Assembly: GCF_022662535.1 (NCBI RefSeq)
Contig: NZ_JAKQYM010000010.1
Location: 1-64,000 of the forward strand
DNA from: Polaribacter marinus
Lineage (GTDB): Bacteria > Bacteroidota > Bacteroidia > Flavobacteriales > Flavobacteriaceae
Direction: 5' to 3'
Length of the DNA: 64,000 bases
Below the pieces are notes generated by a model that was not told the origin of the DNA, did no database searches, and saw only the letters and a program-made list of their open reading frames with translations. Every line of letters starts with the position of its first letter. Within the stretch, counting starts at the first letter, position 1. Made by a program: the position numbers and the translations under genes. Of this stretch, positions 14,044 to 21,707 are shown in pieces.

Positions 14044-14686
14044 TTTTAAATAAAATTTTATTATTTATTAATTTATATTCAGCACTATTAGGGAAATCAA
14101 AAGGTTTAATTTGAGAAATATGTGTAGTTATTAAAAAACTTTTATTTTCTTTAGAAAGTGTTTTAATTTTACAGATTAGTTTTGGAACAAAATTCTTGTC
14201 AAGCCCAGAAAAAGGTTCATCCCAAATAAATACATTAGGATTGTGCAGCATTGATGCCAAAAGTCTTGTTCTTTTAACAAAACCTGTTGATAATTCAGAA
14301 ATTTGTAGACTCATATAATCATCTAATTCGAAAAAACTAATTAAATTTTCTTGATATAACTTGTTTAAATTTATATCATTTTTATAAATATAATTTAATA
14401 AACTTATGTATTCCTTTAAACTTAATTGTGTAGGATATGAAGGGTAATCTATTAAAAAACCAATATTTTTTTTGTAAGAATTATCTTTAAAATTAATACT
14501 TTTATTATTAATCAAAATTGAACCTGAATTTTTATTAATAACACCTGCTAAAATATTTATGAAAGTAGATTTACCAGTACCATTATCGCCCAATAGGAAT
14601 GATACATTTTCCTTAAAGTGAACATTTACATTATTCAAAATAATATTTGAGCCGTATTTTTTTGTTAAATTTTTAATTGTTATCAT
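14036..14686 (-). CDS. ABC transporter ATPase, putative bacteriocin immunity
   Basis: This 216-residue ATPase is of the CcmA/LanF type. It has Walker A GDNGTGKST (residues 33-41), Walker B FIWDEPFSGLD and an H-loop LITTHIS. The signature motif reads LSTGFVKR instead of the usual LSGGQ. That variant is known among antibiotic and lantibiotic immunity ATPases (consensus LSxGxxxR). It overlaps both neighbours and is followed upstream by two membrane-protein genes that would form its permease. Together these resemble LanFEG-type exporters that remove a bacteriocin from the producer's membrane. Confidence 0.85.
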   Translation of the reverse strand: MITIKNLTKKYGSNIILNNVNVHFKENVSFLLGDNGTGKSTFINILAGVINKNSGSILINNKSINFKDNSYKKNIGFLIDYPSYPTQLSLKEYISLLNYIYKNDINLNKLYQENLISFFELDDYMSLQISELSTGFVKRTRLLASMLHNPNVFIWDEPFSGLDKNFVPKLICKIKTLSKENKSFLITTHISQIKPFDFPNSAEYKLINNKILFKNE

Positions 14687-15251
14687 TTAAATTTAAGCTT
14701 CGATTAAAATAATTAATTGTGATGAAAAAAATAGTTAATACTGCAAGAGAGCCTACAAAAGGAGCTTTTAAACCAGTAATAGTTAAACTAAATAAAAAAT
14801 AAAATAAAATGAGAATAATAGATTTTCTAATAAAAGAGTATTCTATATTTTTAAAAGGGATTATAAATTTTAGTATAAATGATATTAGAATTAAAGAATT
14901 TAAAATATAAAAATTTTCACTAATTTCTATAATATTTGTTTTTTTAATTATCACTAATAAAAATGATATTAACAAAAAAATGATGTTGTTAATCCAAAAA
15001 TTAATTAAAACTAATTTTTTTATTTTTGCACCTGAAATGAGAAATATTGGTTCTATAAATTTAGTATGAGTGTAGTTTAGAATAGTACTTTGTATTAAAA
15101 AAACAGAAATAGAAATTTTTAATATTTTAGGAAAAGAATATAAATAATTTGTATTGACAAAAAAACTGAAAATTATTATATCTATTATCGATAAATTGAT
15201 AAAATTTTTCTTAAAAATAATTAAAAAATTTTTGATTTTAAACTCTATCAT
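14673..15251 (-). CDS. ABC permease subunit, putative bacteriocin immunity
   Basis: This 192-residue protein is very hydrophobic and AT-rich in coding, with about five or six membrane helices. It has no enzymatic motif. It overlaps the ATPase gene by 14 bases and the other membrane-protein gene by 14 bases, so the three are translationally coupled. By position and character it is one half of the permease of an ABC-2-like exporter. The assignment as a permease is inferred from context, because such proteins have little sequence conservation. Confidence 0.65.
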   Translation of the reverse strand: MIEFKIKNFLIIFKKNFINLSIIDIIIFSFFVNTNYLYSFPKILKISISVFLIQSTILNYTHTKFIEPIFLISGAKIKKLVLINFWINNIIFLLISFLLVIIKKTNIIEISENFYILNSLILISFILKFIIPFKNIEYSFIRKSIILILFYFLFSLTITGLKAPFVGSLAVLTIFFITINYFNRSLNLNDNN

Positions 15252-15936
15252 ATTTTACGTTTATAAAATAGAGTATAACTATTAAAGTTAGAATTGATAT
15301 TAATGAAAAATTAAAAAATATATATACTGTTTTTGAATTATTTAAATCTATTAAATTATAGTTTTCATTAAATGTCATTAATATGAATATTAAGACAATA
15401 AATAGTTTTAAATAATTTTTATGAGAATTTTGAATTTTATTTTTAATTAAATCTTTTACTATTCTAATAAATAAACAAGAGTTTATATAAGTCGTAATTA
15501 TAAGAAAAAAACCGATAAAAGATATATTTTCAAAGAGTATTAAATCATATGTTAAACAAAATGGTATATAGGCAATTAAAAAACATAAGATAAATAATAT
15601 TTTATAACTAAATAGCTCTACAAGGGTATCAATAAATATAATTTTTGAGGTTTTAAAGGGGTATAACAATTTAAAATATTGATAGTTTGGGTCATAAAAC
15701 TTATACATAAAAATGTCACTCAAAATCGGAGCGATAAAATAGAATAAAGCAATAATATTAAAATTCATAATTTTTTTTTCATACACTATCAATGATTCCT
15801 CTGAAGAAACACCAATAAAAATCACAGAAAATAATGCAGTAACTATAAAAAAAGCTATATATTCAGGAGCAAATTGATATTTAGATATTTTAAAACGAGA
15901 TAATGTAAGAAAATTGTATTGTAATATTTTTATCAT
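15238..15936 (-). CDS. ABC permease subunit, putative bacteriocin immunity
   Basis: This 232-residue protein has about six predicted membrane helices, including FIAFFIVTALFSVIFIGV-like segments near residues 27-45 and a final one near 205-226. It is the first gene of the overlapping operon 15936 to 10714 and follows the precursor gene across a hairpin (15966-15997). With the next gene it would form a heterodimeric permease for the ATPase. No conserved motif allows a firmer assignment. Confidence 0.65.
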   Translation of the reverse strand: MIKILQYNFLTLSRFKISKYQFAPEYIAFFIVTALFSVIFIGVSSEESLIVYEKKIMNFNIIALFYFIAPILSDIFMYKFYDPNYQYFKLLYPFKTSKIIFIDTLVELFSYKILFILCFLIAYIPFCLTYDLILFENISFIGFFLIITTYINSCLFIRIVKDLIKNKIQNSHKNYLKLFIVLIFILMTFNENYNLIDLNNSKTVYIFFNFSLISILTLIVILYFINVKYDRV

Positions 15937-15965
15937 TTTTCTAAATTATTAGGAAGTATAGATTA

Positions 15966-16003
15966 AAGAAAACTTAAACCATTTGGTTTAAGTTTTCTTT
16001 TTT
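15966..16003. terminator. Hairpin between precursor and transport genes
   Basis: AAAACTTAAACC (15969-15980) pairs perfectly with GGTTTAAGTTTT (15985-15996) around a four-base loop, with runs of T or A on both sides. It sits between the bacteriocin precursor and the transport/immunity operon. In the gene direction the downstream T-run is short, so it may act as a partial terminator giving more precursor mRNA than transporter mRNA, as is common in bacteriocin operons. Confidence 0.7.
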
Positions 16004-16013
16004 CATTTTATAG

Positions 16014-16214
16014 CTATGAGACACCAGCACCTACACCGCCAATAACACATCCAACAATTGCAGCGCCTGCAAGACCCCACCAACCACCAACTATTACTGC
16101 TGCTGCATTTCCTGCGTATGCAATAGCTAATCCAGATCCGCCTCCTGCGCAACCTTTCCAACTCCATCCTTCTCCATAGATGTTTTCCATTTGATTTAAT
16201 TCTAAACTTTTCAT
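16014..16214 (-). CDS. Class II bacteriocin-like precursor peptide
   Basis: This 66-residue peptide has an N-terminal leader, MKSLELNQMENIYGE, with the hydrophobic spacing of double-glycine leaders: Leu4, Met9 and Ile12 at about -12, -7 and -4. The cleavage site would be Gly14-Glu15 before Gly16, so the usual second glycine is replaced by Glu. The 51-residue core is extremely rich in Gly, Ala and Val, has GxxxG-like patterns, only one charged residue (Lys20), and two cysteines (22 and 56) suited to a disulfide. The C39 exporter downstream would process it. It is probably a pore-forming antimicrobial peptide, though activity is unproven. Lengths and composition resemble two-peptide or leaderless-like bacteriocins, but only one peptide gene is seen. 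Confidence 0.8.
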   Translation of the reverse strand: MKSLELNQMENIYGEGWSWKGCAGGGSGLAIAYAGNAAAVIVGGWWGLAGAAIVGCVIGGVGAGVS

Positions 16215-16234
16215 AATAAAATAATTTTAGTTAT

Positions 16235-16309
16235 GTCATTCTTGTTTTTTAAATTTTAGAAATTGAGAATGACGTTCAACTTCTAATTTTTTTTTCTGTA
16301 AAAACAGAA
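16235..16309. promoter_or_regulatory. Two inverted repeats upstream of the bacteriocin precursor
   Basis: GTCATTCT (16235-16242) pairs with AGAATGAC (16266-16273) over a 23-base gap. TTCTGT (16294-16299) pairs with ACAGAA (16304-16309) over four bases. Both lie within 100 bases upstream of the precursor start and could be operator or leader structures. I see no complete Bacteroidetes promoter (TTG plus TAnnTTTG) here. Confidence 0.35.
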
Positions 16310-16388
16310 TGCAATTGTACACTTTAATTTAATAATAAACAAGTAGTTTTTTATTTTTTTTCATTTCAGCCGTTTGATGGGAAGCCTT

Positions 16389-16430
16389 GTTGCCAACTCG
16401 TTATATAAAAACAAATATATTATTTATCCA
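16389..16430 (-). other. attI-like half-site with possible cassette promoter
   Basis: GTTGCCAAC (16389-16397) is followed by TCGTTATATAAAA, which resembles the left arm of the attC-like sites (AAC, spacer, GTATAAG). No matching right arm (GCAATTA, then TATAC, then GTT) follows within 150 bases. It is therefore a simple single-core site, as an integron attI would be, next to the recombinase stop codon at 16431. On the minus strand TATATTTG (16419-16412) matches the Bacteroidetes -7 box TAnnTTTG and would start transcription just before the core, like an integron Pc. A -33 TTG is not evident. Confidence 0.45.
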
Positions 16431-17588
16431 TTAAATATTTCCGGATAATAAAAGTTTTTTCTTGTCTTTATCTATTTTGTTTAATTTTTGTAATGCGGTA
16501 TCTAGTGGGTTTTGAATTTCCATTAAATCTTTTCTTTTTACGTGTGTATAGATCATTGTGGTTTCTGGTTTCGCATGCCCTAATAACGATTGTATATATC
16601 TAATGTCAACACCATTTTCTAATAAATGGGTTGCATAACTGTGTCGTAAAGTATGTGGTGTAACTGTTTTTTTTATGTTAGCTTTTGCACAACTCTTTCT
16701 TAAAAATTGTCTTACACTTTCTGTACTGTATTTTACGTTATTTTTTCCTTCAACGAAATATCTATTTGGCTTATAACTATAATAATAGTTAGATAATAAG
16801 GGTAAAAAACTTTCCGCTAAACTTACATATCTATCTTTTCTGCCTTTTCCATTTCTTATAATCAGTTGTTTTCTTTCAATGTGAAAATCTTTTAATTCTA
16901 AATTAATCAATTCACTTATACGTAATCCGCAAGAATATATTAAGGCAATAATGGCTCTATGTTTTAAATTTTTAGTAACTTGAATAATACGTATTATTTC
17001 TTCTTGTGATAAAACATTTGGTAGCTTTCTAGATTTTTTTGGCCTCTCTAAGATTAAATCATTAATTTTTGTTTTTGGATAAAAGTTAATAAAAATCTTT
17101 AAGGCACTTATAAATTGTCTTTGTGAACTTATAGAGTAGCTTCTTTCTATGAATACTTTTTCTATAAAAAGCTCAACATCTCTATTTGTTAATTCTTCTA
17201 AAGGTGTTTTTGTATGAAAGTTTACGAAATCTGCAACAAAGAAAGTATAAGTTTGTATGGTGCTTATACTGTATCTTTTTCCTTTTAAATAGATGTAAAA
17301 ATTATTTAGAAGCTTCTTTTGGGCTTCTGTTAAATTCCTTTTAAAAACATTTTTTTTAGATATTTTACTGGTATCAATGCTTGTAATATCTTTAAAAGTA
17401 TTTATAATTAAAGCTAAATTTTCTTTGCTGTCTTTTATATACCAAGACTTTATTGTGTTGCTCCATTTAGCATCAGGAATTTTTCTTAACAAATTGATAA
17501 TAGTATCGTTATACTTAAATTTGATAAGTAATTGAGGTTTCTTTCTATGAACCTTTTGCTCTAAAAAAAGGGTAGGTATTTTATTCAT
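16431..17588 (-). CDS. Tyrosine recombinase, integron-integrase-like
   Basis: This 385-residue site-specific recombinase has all catalytic residues: Arg223 (SCGLRISEL), Lys248 (GKGRKDR), His312 and Arg315 (HTLRHSYATHLL), His338 (LLGHAKPETT) and Tyr347 (MIYTHV). The C-terminal block, including the final PLD at 361-363, closely follows integron integrases. The IntI-specific insertion of about 20-40 residues between the Lys and HxxR regions is absent, as in XerC/XerD. An N-terminal extension (about residues 1-75, containing AKWSNTIKSWYI) precedes the SAM-like core-binding domain (about 87-180). It is the best candidate to move the cassettes. The ATG at 17588 is preferred to a TTG at 17597. Confidence 0.9.
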   Translation of the reverse strand: MNKIPTLFLEQKVHRKKPQLLIKFKYNDTIINLLRKIPDAKWSNTIKSWYIKDSKENLALIINTFKDITSIDTSKISKKNVFKRNLTEAQKKLLNNFYIYLKGKRYSISTIQTYTFFVADFVNFHTKTPLEELTNRDVELFIEKVFIERSYSISSQRQFISALKIFINFYPKTKINDLILERPKKSRKLPNVLSQEEIIRIIQVTKNLKHRAIIALIYSCGLRISELINLELKDFHIERKQLIIRNGKGRKDRYVSLAESFLPLLSNYYYSYKPNRYFVEGKNNVKYSTESVRQFLRKSCAKANIKKTVTPHTLRHSYATHLLENGVDIRYIQSLLGHAKPETTMIYTHVKRKDLMEIQNPLDTALQKLNKIDKDKKKLLLSGNI

Positions 17589-17745
17589 TCTTCTCAAATA
17601 GCATTTAAAATTAATTAAAAAAAAAGTATTAACAAAGTGTTTTTAAAAAATATAATTCTTATACTATTGATTTAGTTTCAGCAATTTTAGAGTTATTAAT
17701 AATTATTGTTATATAGGTTTGTTGAGCCCATTTGGTTTTAAGTTG

Positions 17746-19308
17746 TTATGCTTTTATCTTACATTTTTTTGGTAACCAAGATTTAATCTTTGCTAATTCT
17801 GCTGCAGAAATCTTTGTTTTCTTAATATTTAATTCTTTTAGATTTTTTAAATTTTTAATTGACTGAGGAAGTGACTTAATCTGAGTTCTACTTAAGTTTA
17901 ATTTTTTTAAATTGACCAATTTACCAATAGCTTCAGGAATACTAGAAACAGAACTAGCAGTAAGGTTAATCTCTATTAGATTGGTCATATTACCTATTTC
18001 CGCAGGGATATTTGTAAAAGAATAACCACCGGTAAAGACCATTCCTTTTACATCAAGTTGGGTAACTTCAATAGGAAACTTATTTAAATCTCCATCATAC
18101 ATAGTCATCATGATTAAAGTTGAGCCATATCGTCCTTGTCTAATGTTTTTTTTGTAAATACTTCCACCACTAGCAGTAATAGAAGCTTTCTTTTTGGCTT
18201 CTTTAGAGTAAAAATGATGACGTGTTTCTAACTCATTAGCCATGGCTTCTCCTAAGTCTTCTACCTGGATATTTACTTTACGAGTAGATTTAATCTTTTT
18301 ATTTAAAACAGTAAAATCTTTGGATAGTTTAGTGTTGGCTGTAAGCCCTCTTTGTTGATCTGTAATGAGTTTTGAAAGATAGATTATACCTTGATCTGTG
18401 CCTTTAAATGTAGGGTTACTATAAGTATCTCCATGTAGTCCCAAGTATTTTATAGCCTTTTTAAAATCGCGAATCTGAAAGTATGCCGTAGCTAAATTTA
18501 GATACAAACCTTGAGCTACTTTTCTATTAATTTTAGCTTTTTTGTTATTTAAATTAATTTGGTCTACATATTTTAACCAGGTATTAATAGGAATTGTTAG
18601 TTGGTTGATAGACTGCTGATTAATTACACCTTCTTTAGCTATTTTATTATAAGTAGCAATGGCTTGTTTTTGTGCTTCATTCAATTCACTATAATCATTT
18701 CCTTTGCCTCCCTTACCTGTATATACATTTACAGAATAATTTACATAACCAAATTTAAATATAGATTGAGCAATTTTTTGAGCATTTTCGAAAATACCAG
18801 CCTTAATTTTTTCATGCTGAATTTTCTTCCACTCTTTTTGGTCTTCTTTCCAAGTTTTTTCTAATACCTGAGGGTGCCAATAGCATTTTTTTTCTCCATA
18901 AATTACTTTGATTGTTTGATTTATTAGGCTACCTGTTTTTTTAAAGTTGTTAAACTCTTCTGTATAAAGTATATCACCTTTAGGTGTTTCTATGATGAGA
19001 AAGGCATTTTTTATTTCTGCCGGAACACTATATTTAAATACTTTTATATTCTTTGCATCCTTAATAATATTTTTACTTCCTGAAGCTACACATACTTCTT
19101 TTGATTCAAATATTTTTGGTGTTTTAAAACTCGTTTTACCCATTGCAAATGAGTAGTTGAATTTGTTAGGATTTGCTGTTTCTAGGTTGTAAGGAGGAAT
19201 AGAAAGGTAAACAGAAGTAGCCTTTTTAGACGTAGCTCTCTGTGAAAAAATAGATGTATTATATGAAACTAGCGATAGTAATAAAATGATTTGAAGTCTA
19301 TATTGCAT
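17746..19308 (-). CDS. Secreted leucine-rich-repeat protein
   Basis: This 520-residue protein has a signal peptide (residues 1-22, ending FSQR). A middle region (about 160-330) is helical and TPR-like (AQGLYLNLATAYFQIRDFKKAI). The C-terminal leucine-rich repeats at about 410-505 carry units such as LIEINLTASSVSSIPEAIG and LKKLNLSRTQIKSLPQSI, with about 23 residues per unit. It probably acts in the periplasm or at the cell surface in protein-protein contacts. It lies just upstream of the recombinase gene on the same strand, but the 150-base gap suggests separate transcription. No enzymatic domain is visible. Confidence 0.8.
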   Translation of the reverse strand: MQYRLQIILLLSLVSYNTSIFSQRATSKKATSVYLSIPPYNLETANPNKFNYSFAMGKTSFKTPKIFESKEVCVASGSKNIIKDAKNIKVFKYSVPAEIKNAFLIIETPKGDILYTEEFNNFKKTGSLINQTIKVIYGEKKCYWHPQVLEKTWKEDQKEWKKIQHEKIKAGIFENAQKIAQSIFKFGYVNYSVNVYTGKGGKGNDYSELNEAQKQAIATYNKIAKEGVINQQSINQLTIPINTWLKYVDQINLNNKKAKINRKVAQGLYLNLATAYFQIRDFKKAIKYLGLHGDTYSNPTFKGTDQGIIYLSKLITDQQRGLTANTKLSKDFTVLNKKIKSTRKVNIQVEDLGEAMANELETRHHFYSKEAKKKASITASGGSIYKKNIRQGRYGSTLIMMTMYDGDLNKFPIEVTQLDVKGMVFTGGYSFTNIPAEIGNMTNLIEINLTASSVSSIPEAIGKLVNLKKLNLSRTQIKSLPQSIKNLKNLKELNIKKTKISAAELAKIKSWLPKKCKIKA

Positions 19309-19455
19309 GTTTTGATTTTTCTAATTAGCATTTTACAAATTATGATTAATTTTTTTATTGATCTTCAACATTATTTAAAGCATATTTTGCGAGTCATTTA
19401 TAATTGTAAGGATAGCTTGTAATTACACACCTCATTTAGTTTTTTTGATAGTAGA

Positions 19456-20031
19456 TTAAATTGTGATTTTTGCTCCCATAATTTTTAAAAACTCTCTGAT
19501 AAAACTTGGGTGTGCAGGCCATGCAGGAGAAGTAACAAGGTTTCCATCAACAAAAACACCATCAGCTGGAATGGATTGAAATTCACCTCCTGCTAATGTT
19601 ACTTCAGGTCCAACGGCAGGGTATGCAGTTAGTTTTCGTCCCTTAACAACATTTGCTGCAGTTAAAATTTGTATTCCGTGACAAATGGAAGCAACGGGTT
19701 TATTGGTCTTAAAAAAATGTTTTACCATTTCTAATAAGTTAGTATTTAATCTTAGGTATTCAGGAGCTCTTCCTCCTGCAATAACTAATCCGTCATAATC
19801 ATCAACGTTTACATCATCAAAACTATAATTTAATGTAAAATTATGTCCTGGTTTTTCGGTGTAAGTTTGATCTCCTTCAAAGTCGTGGATTGCTGTCTTA
19901 ATAATATCTCCTTTTTTCTTGTCTGGACAAACGGTATGTACTGTGTATCCAACCATTTCTAACATTTGAAAGGGAACCATAGTTTCATAATCTTCAGTGA
20001 AATCTCCCGTTAAAAATAATACTTTCTTCAT
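19456..20031 (-). CDS. DJ-1/PfpI family protein
   Basis: This 191-residue protein is a DJ-1/PfpI superfamily member. The nucleophile-elbow cysteine is Cys117 in [11 protein letters not shown], followed by His118 as in PfpI-type hydrolases. The Rossmann-like start [15 protein letters not shown] carries the conserved Glu in TEDYE. Family members act as glyoxalases, deglycases, chaperones or stress proteins, and the exact activity cannot be read from sequence. It has no signal peptide. It is a single gene divergent from the sigma-factor gene across 206 bases. Confidence 0.88.
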   Translation of the reverse strand: MKKVLFLTGDFTEDYETMVPFQMLEMVGYTVHTVCPDKKKGDIIKTAIHDFEGDQTYTEKPGHNFTLNYSFDDVNVDDYDGLVIAGGRAPEYLRLNTNLLEMVKHFFKTNKPVASICHGIQILTAANVVKGRKLTAYPAVGPEVTLAGGEFQSIPADGVFVDGNLVTSPAWPAHPSFIREFLKIMGAKITI

Positions 20032-20200
20032 TGCTTTATATTTATAATTAATACTATTATGTTTTAATTTCTTCTAAATGTATAAATATAAAAAAAGTAT
20101 AAAGAAGTTTTTAAAATTTATGGAGATAAAATGTAAGATTTAACATTGAAGACACATAGGTGTTAATGTTGATCGCTTATTTCAATTAAACTTAAAATAG

Positions 20201-20208
20201 TACATTTG
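20201..20208 (+). promoter_or_regulatory. Possible -7 promoter element before the sigma-factor gene
   Basis: TACATTTG matches the Bacteroidetes -7 box TAnnTTTG, 30 bases before the start codon. A TTG at the usual 19-21 base spacing upstream is missing, so the call is weak. Confidence 0.3.
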
Positions 20209-20237
20209 ATTTGTAAAAACTACATACTTAAATTTTT

Positions 20238-20819
20238 ATGGAAGAGGGCAAAGAAAACGCCAAAATCATTTTTAAAAAATGGGTTAGTGAGTTTAGTGAT
20301 GTGCTTTATTCTTGGGCATTGTATAAGACTTCGTCTAAAGAAACTGCAGAAGATTTAGTACAAGATACTTTTGTTTCTGCTTATCATAAAATTGATAGTT
20401 TTAAAAGAAAAAGCAGTCCTAAAACATGGTTGTTTTCTATTTTAAATAATAAAATCATCGATTTTTATCGAAAAAATTCGAGAGTTAAAAAACATGAATT
20501 TAAGATTTCGGAAATGACTGGTTATGAGTTGTCTGATAATTTATTTGATGAAAATAACACATGGAAATCTAGAGAAATACACCAAATTTGGGAACAAGAG
20601 GAACATTTATTAGATAATGTTGACTTTAATGGTGTTATGGCCAACTGTATTGATCGTTTACCCCAAAAATGGAAAGTAGCTATTACTTCTAAATATTTAA
20701 CAGATAAAAAGGCTAATGAAATTTGTCAGGATTTAGATATAACTGTGTCGAATTATTGGCAGATAGTACATAGAGCTAAACTTTTACTAAAAGAATGTTT
20801 AGAAACAAATTGGGAATAA
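20238..20819 (+). CDS. ECF-type RNA polymerase sigma factor
   Basis: This 193-residue sigma-70-family factor is of the extracytoplasmic-function type. Region 2 spans about residues 15-75 (KETAEDLVQDTFVSAYHKID and KTWLFSILNNKIIDFYRK) and region 4 about 135-190 (LPQKWKVAITSKYLTDKKANEICQDLDI and the recognition helix near VSNYWQIVHRAK). It is followed after 13 bases by a small zinc-binding-type anti-sigma gene, the usual partner. The OB-fold and YceI genes just downstream on the same strand are candidate regulon members; that is inferred. Confidence 0.9.
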   Translation: MEEGKENAKIIFKKWVSEFSDVLYSWALYKTSSKETAEDLVQDTFVSAYHKIDSFKRKSSPKTWLFSILNNKIIDFYRKNSRVKKHEFKISEMTGYELSDNLFDENNTWKSREIHQIWEQEEHLLDNVDFNGVMANCIDRLPQKWKVAITSKYLTDKKANEICQDLDITVSNYWQIVHRAKLLLKECLETNWE

Positions 20820-20832
20820 AAAACAGAATTGA

Positions 20833-21111
20833 ATGAAAAAATTAACGCAAAAGTTACTAAACAAATTCATAAACTCTTGTAAAAAGACAACAGAGTTAAT
20901 TGATAAGAAAACTTTTTCTAGACTTTCTTTTCTTGAAAAAGCACAGTTAAGATTGCATAAATCGGTGTGTAAAACTTGTAATGCTTATGAGAAAAGATCG
21001 CAATTTTTAGATAAGTCTTTAGAGAATTTGTTCAATCATAATACATCACATAATAAGGCCCAACTTTCAGAAGATAGAAAGGCTAAAATTCTAGAAGAAT
21101 TAAAAAAATAA
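20833..21111 (+). CDS. Small zinc-type anti-sigma factor
   Basis: This 92-residue protein carries HKSVCKTC (His-x3-Cys-x2-Cys, about residues 43-50), the core of the ZAS zinc-binding anti-sigma domain, preceded by LSFLEKAQLRLH. It has no membrane segment, so it is a soluble anti-sigma factor that may respond to oxidation or metal through the zinc site. It lies 13 bases after the sigma-factor gene, which it probably binds. Confidence 0.7.
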   Translation: MKKLTQKLLNKFINSCKKTTELIDKKTFSRLSFLEKAQLRLHKSVCKTCNAYEKRSQFLDKSLENLFNHNTSHNKAQLSEDRKAKILEELKK

Positions 21112-21187
21112 TTTTTTTTTAATTTATTTTGTCAGGAATTAAAAACTCATAGTCTATTCTTTGGTAAAACAAAAAATAGATAATAAA

Positions 21188-21655
21188 ATGAGTATCAGAA
21201 AAAAAATAATTATAATCTTAGGAATAGGAATTATAATTGCAGGCATCATAGTAGTTATGATGTTTTTTAAGCCTCATAGGGATGTTCAAAACACTGCAAC
21301 CGACTTCCGTTATAAGGCAAGTGAAATTGTAAATGAATATTTAGCCGATGCTGATAAAGCAAACAATAAATATTTAGATGAAGAAGGGAATTCTAAAATT
21401 TTAGAAATTGAGGGTATGGTTGCCCAAATTTCTGAAGACTTCAACCATCAAAAAGTTATTCTTTTAAAATCTACTACAGATAAAGCAGGTGTAAGTTGCA
21501 CATTTACACAAAACACGAATTCTCATACTACAAGTATTAAAACAGGAGATATCATCATTGTTAAAGGTGTCATACGCTCTGGGGCCACTTTTGATGAGGA
21601 TTTAGATATGTACGAAAATATAATCCTTGAAAAGTGTGATATCATCACTCAATAA
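21188..21655 (+). CDS. OB-fold (tRNA_anti-like) membrane-anchored protein
   Basis: This 155-residue protein has an N-terminal membrane helix (about residues 6-27) and an outside domain. ILEIEGMVAQISED, then GVSCTFTQN, then IKTGDIIIVKGVIRSGATFDEDLDMYENIILEKCDII follow the tRNA_anti-like OB-fold family seen in Bacteroidetes. The function is not known. I choose the ATG at 21188; an in-frame start nine codons earlier is possible. It is followed closely by the YceI gene. Confidence 0.65.
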   Translation: MSIRKKIIIILGIGIIIAGIIVVMMFFKPHRDVQNTATDFRYKASEIVNEYLADADKANNKYLDEEGNSKILEIEGMVAQISEDFNHQKVILLKSTTDKAGVSCTFTQNTNSHTTSIKTGDIIIVKGVIRSGATFDEDLDMYENIILEKCDIITQ

Positions 21656-21707
21656 ATTATCTAGTAAATAATAAATCAAATAAATAATAATTAAAACCTT
21701 TAAAAAA

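Larger units (their letters stand above)
9675..16397 (-). mobile_element. 6.7 kb cassette-like unit carrying a bacteriocin locus
   Basis: The unit is bounded by the right core of S12 (GTTGGCAAC at 9675-9683) and its reverse complement (GTTGCCAAC at 16389-16397) next to the recombinase. It therefore follows the same end-matching rule as the small cassettes, although it is five to ten times longer and multi-operonic. If orientation follows the genes, it is the first and newest unit after the attI-like site. It contains the peptide precursor, exporter, accessory and putative immunity genes plus one unrelated hypothetical gene. No further attC-like palindrome was seen inside it. It may be a true large cassette or an insertion into a smaller one. 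Confidence 0.5.
68..17588 (-). mobile_element. Integron-like cassette array with tyrosine recombinase
   Basis: This region contains twelve attC-like palindromes of 131-135 bp, one attI-like half-site at 16389-16397, and a tyrosine recombinase at the right end. The units between sites carry unrelated genes, mostly on the minus strand, pointing away from the recombinase. In each unit the bases next to the two flanking cores are complementary, as expected for excisable circles. Known integrons use IntI and attC sites; the naming here is by analogy, because the recombinase lacks the IntI-specific insertion. The integrase gene points the same way as most cassettes, as in the reversed integrons of spirochaetes such as Treponema. 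The left end of the array lies outside the window. Confidence 0.6.

Noticed and set aside
16261-16310. Terminator at the TTCTGT/ACAGAA palindrome
   Set aside because: The T-run is on the wrong side for transcription of either flanking gene, so an operator is more likely than a terminator.
17589-17745. tRNA or other usual integration target beside the recombinase
   Set aside because: No tRNA-like fold or tRNA end sequence is seen here or near the array.
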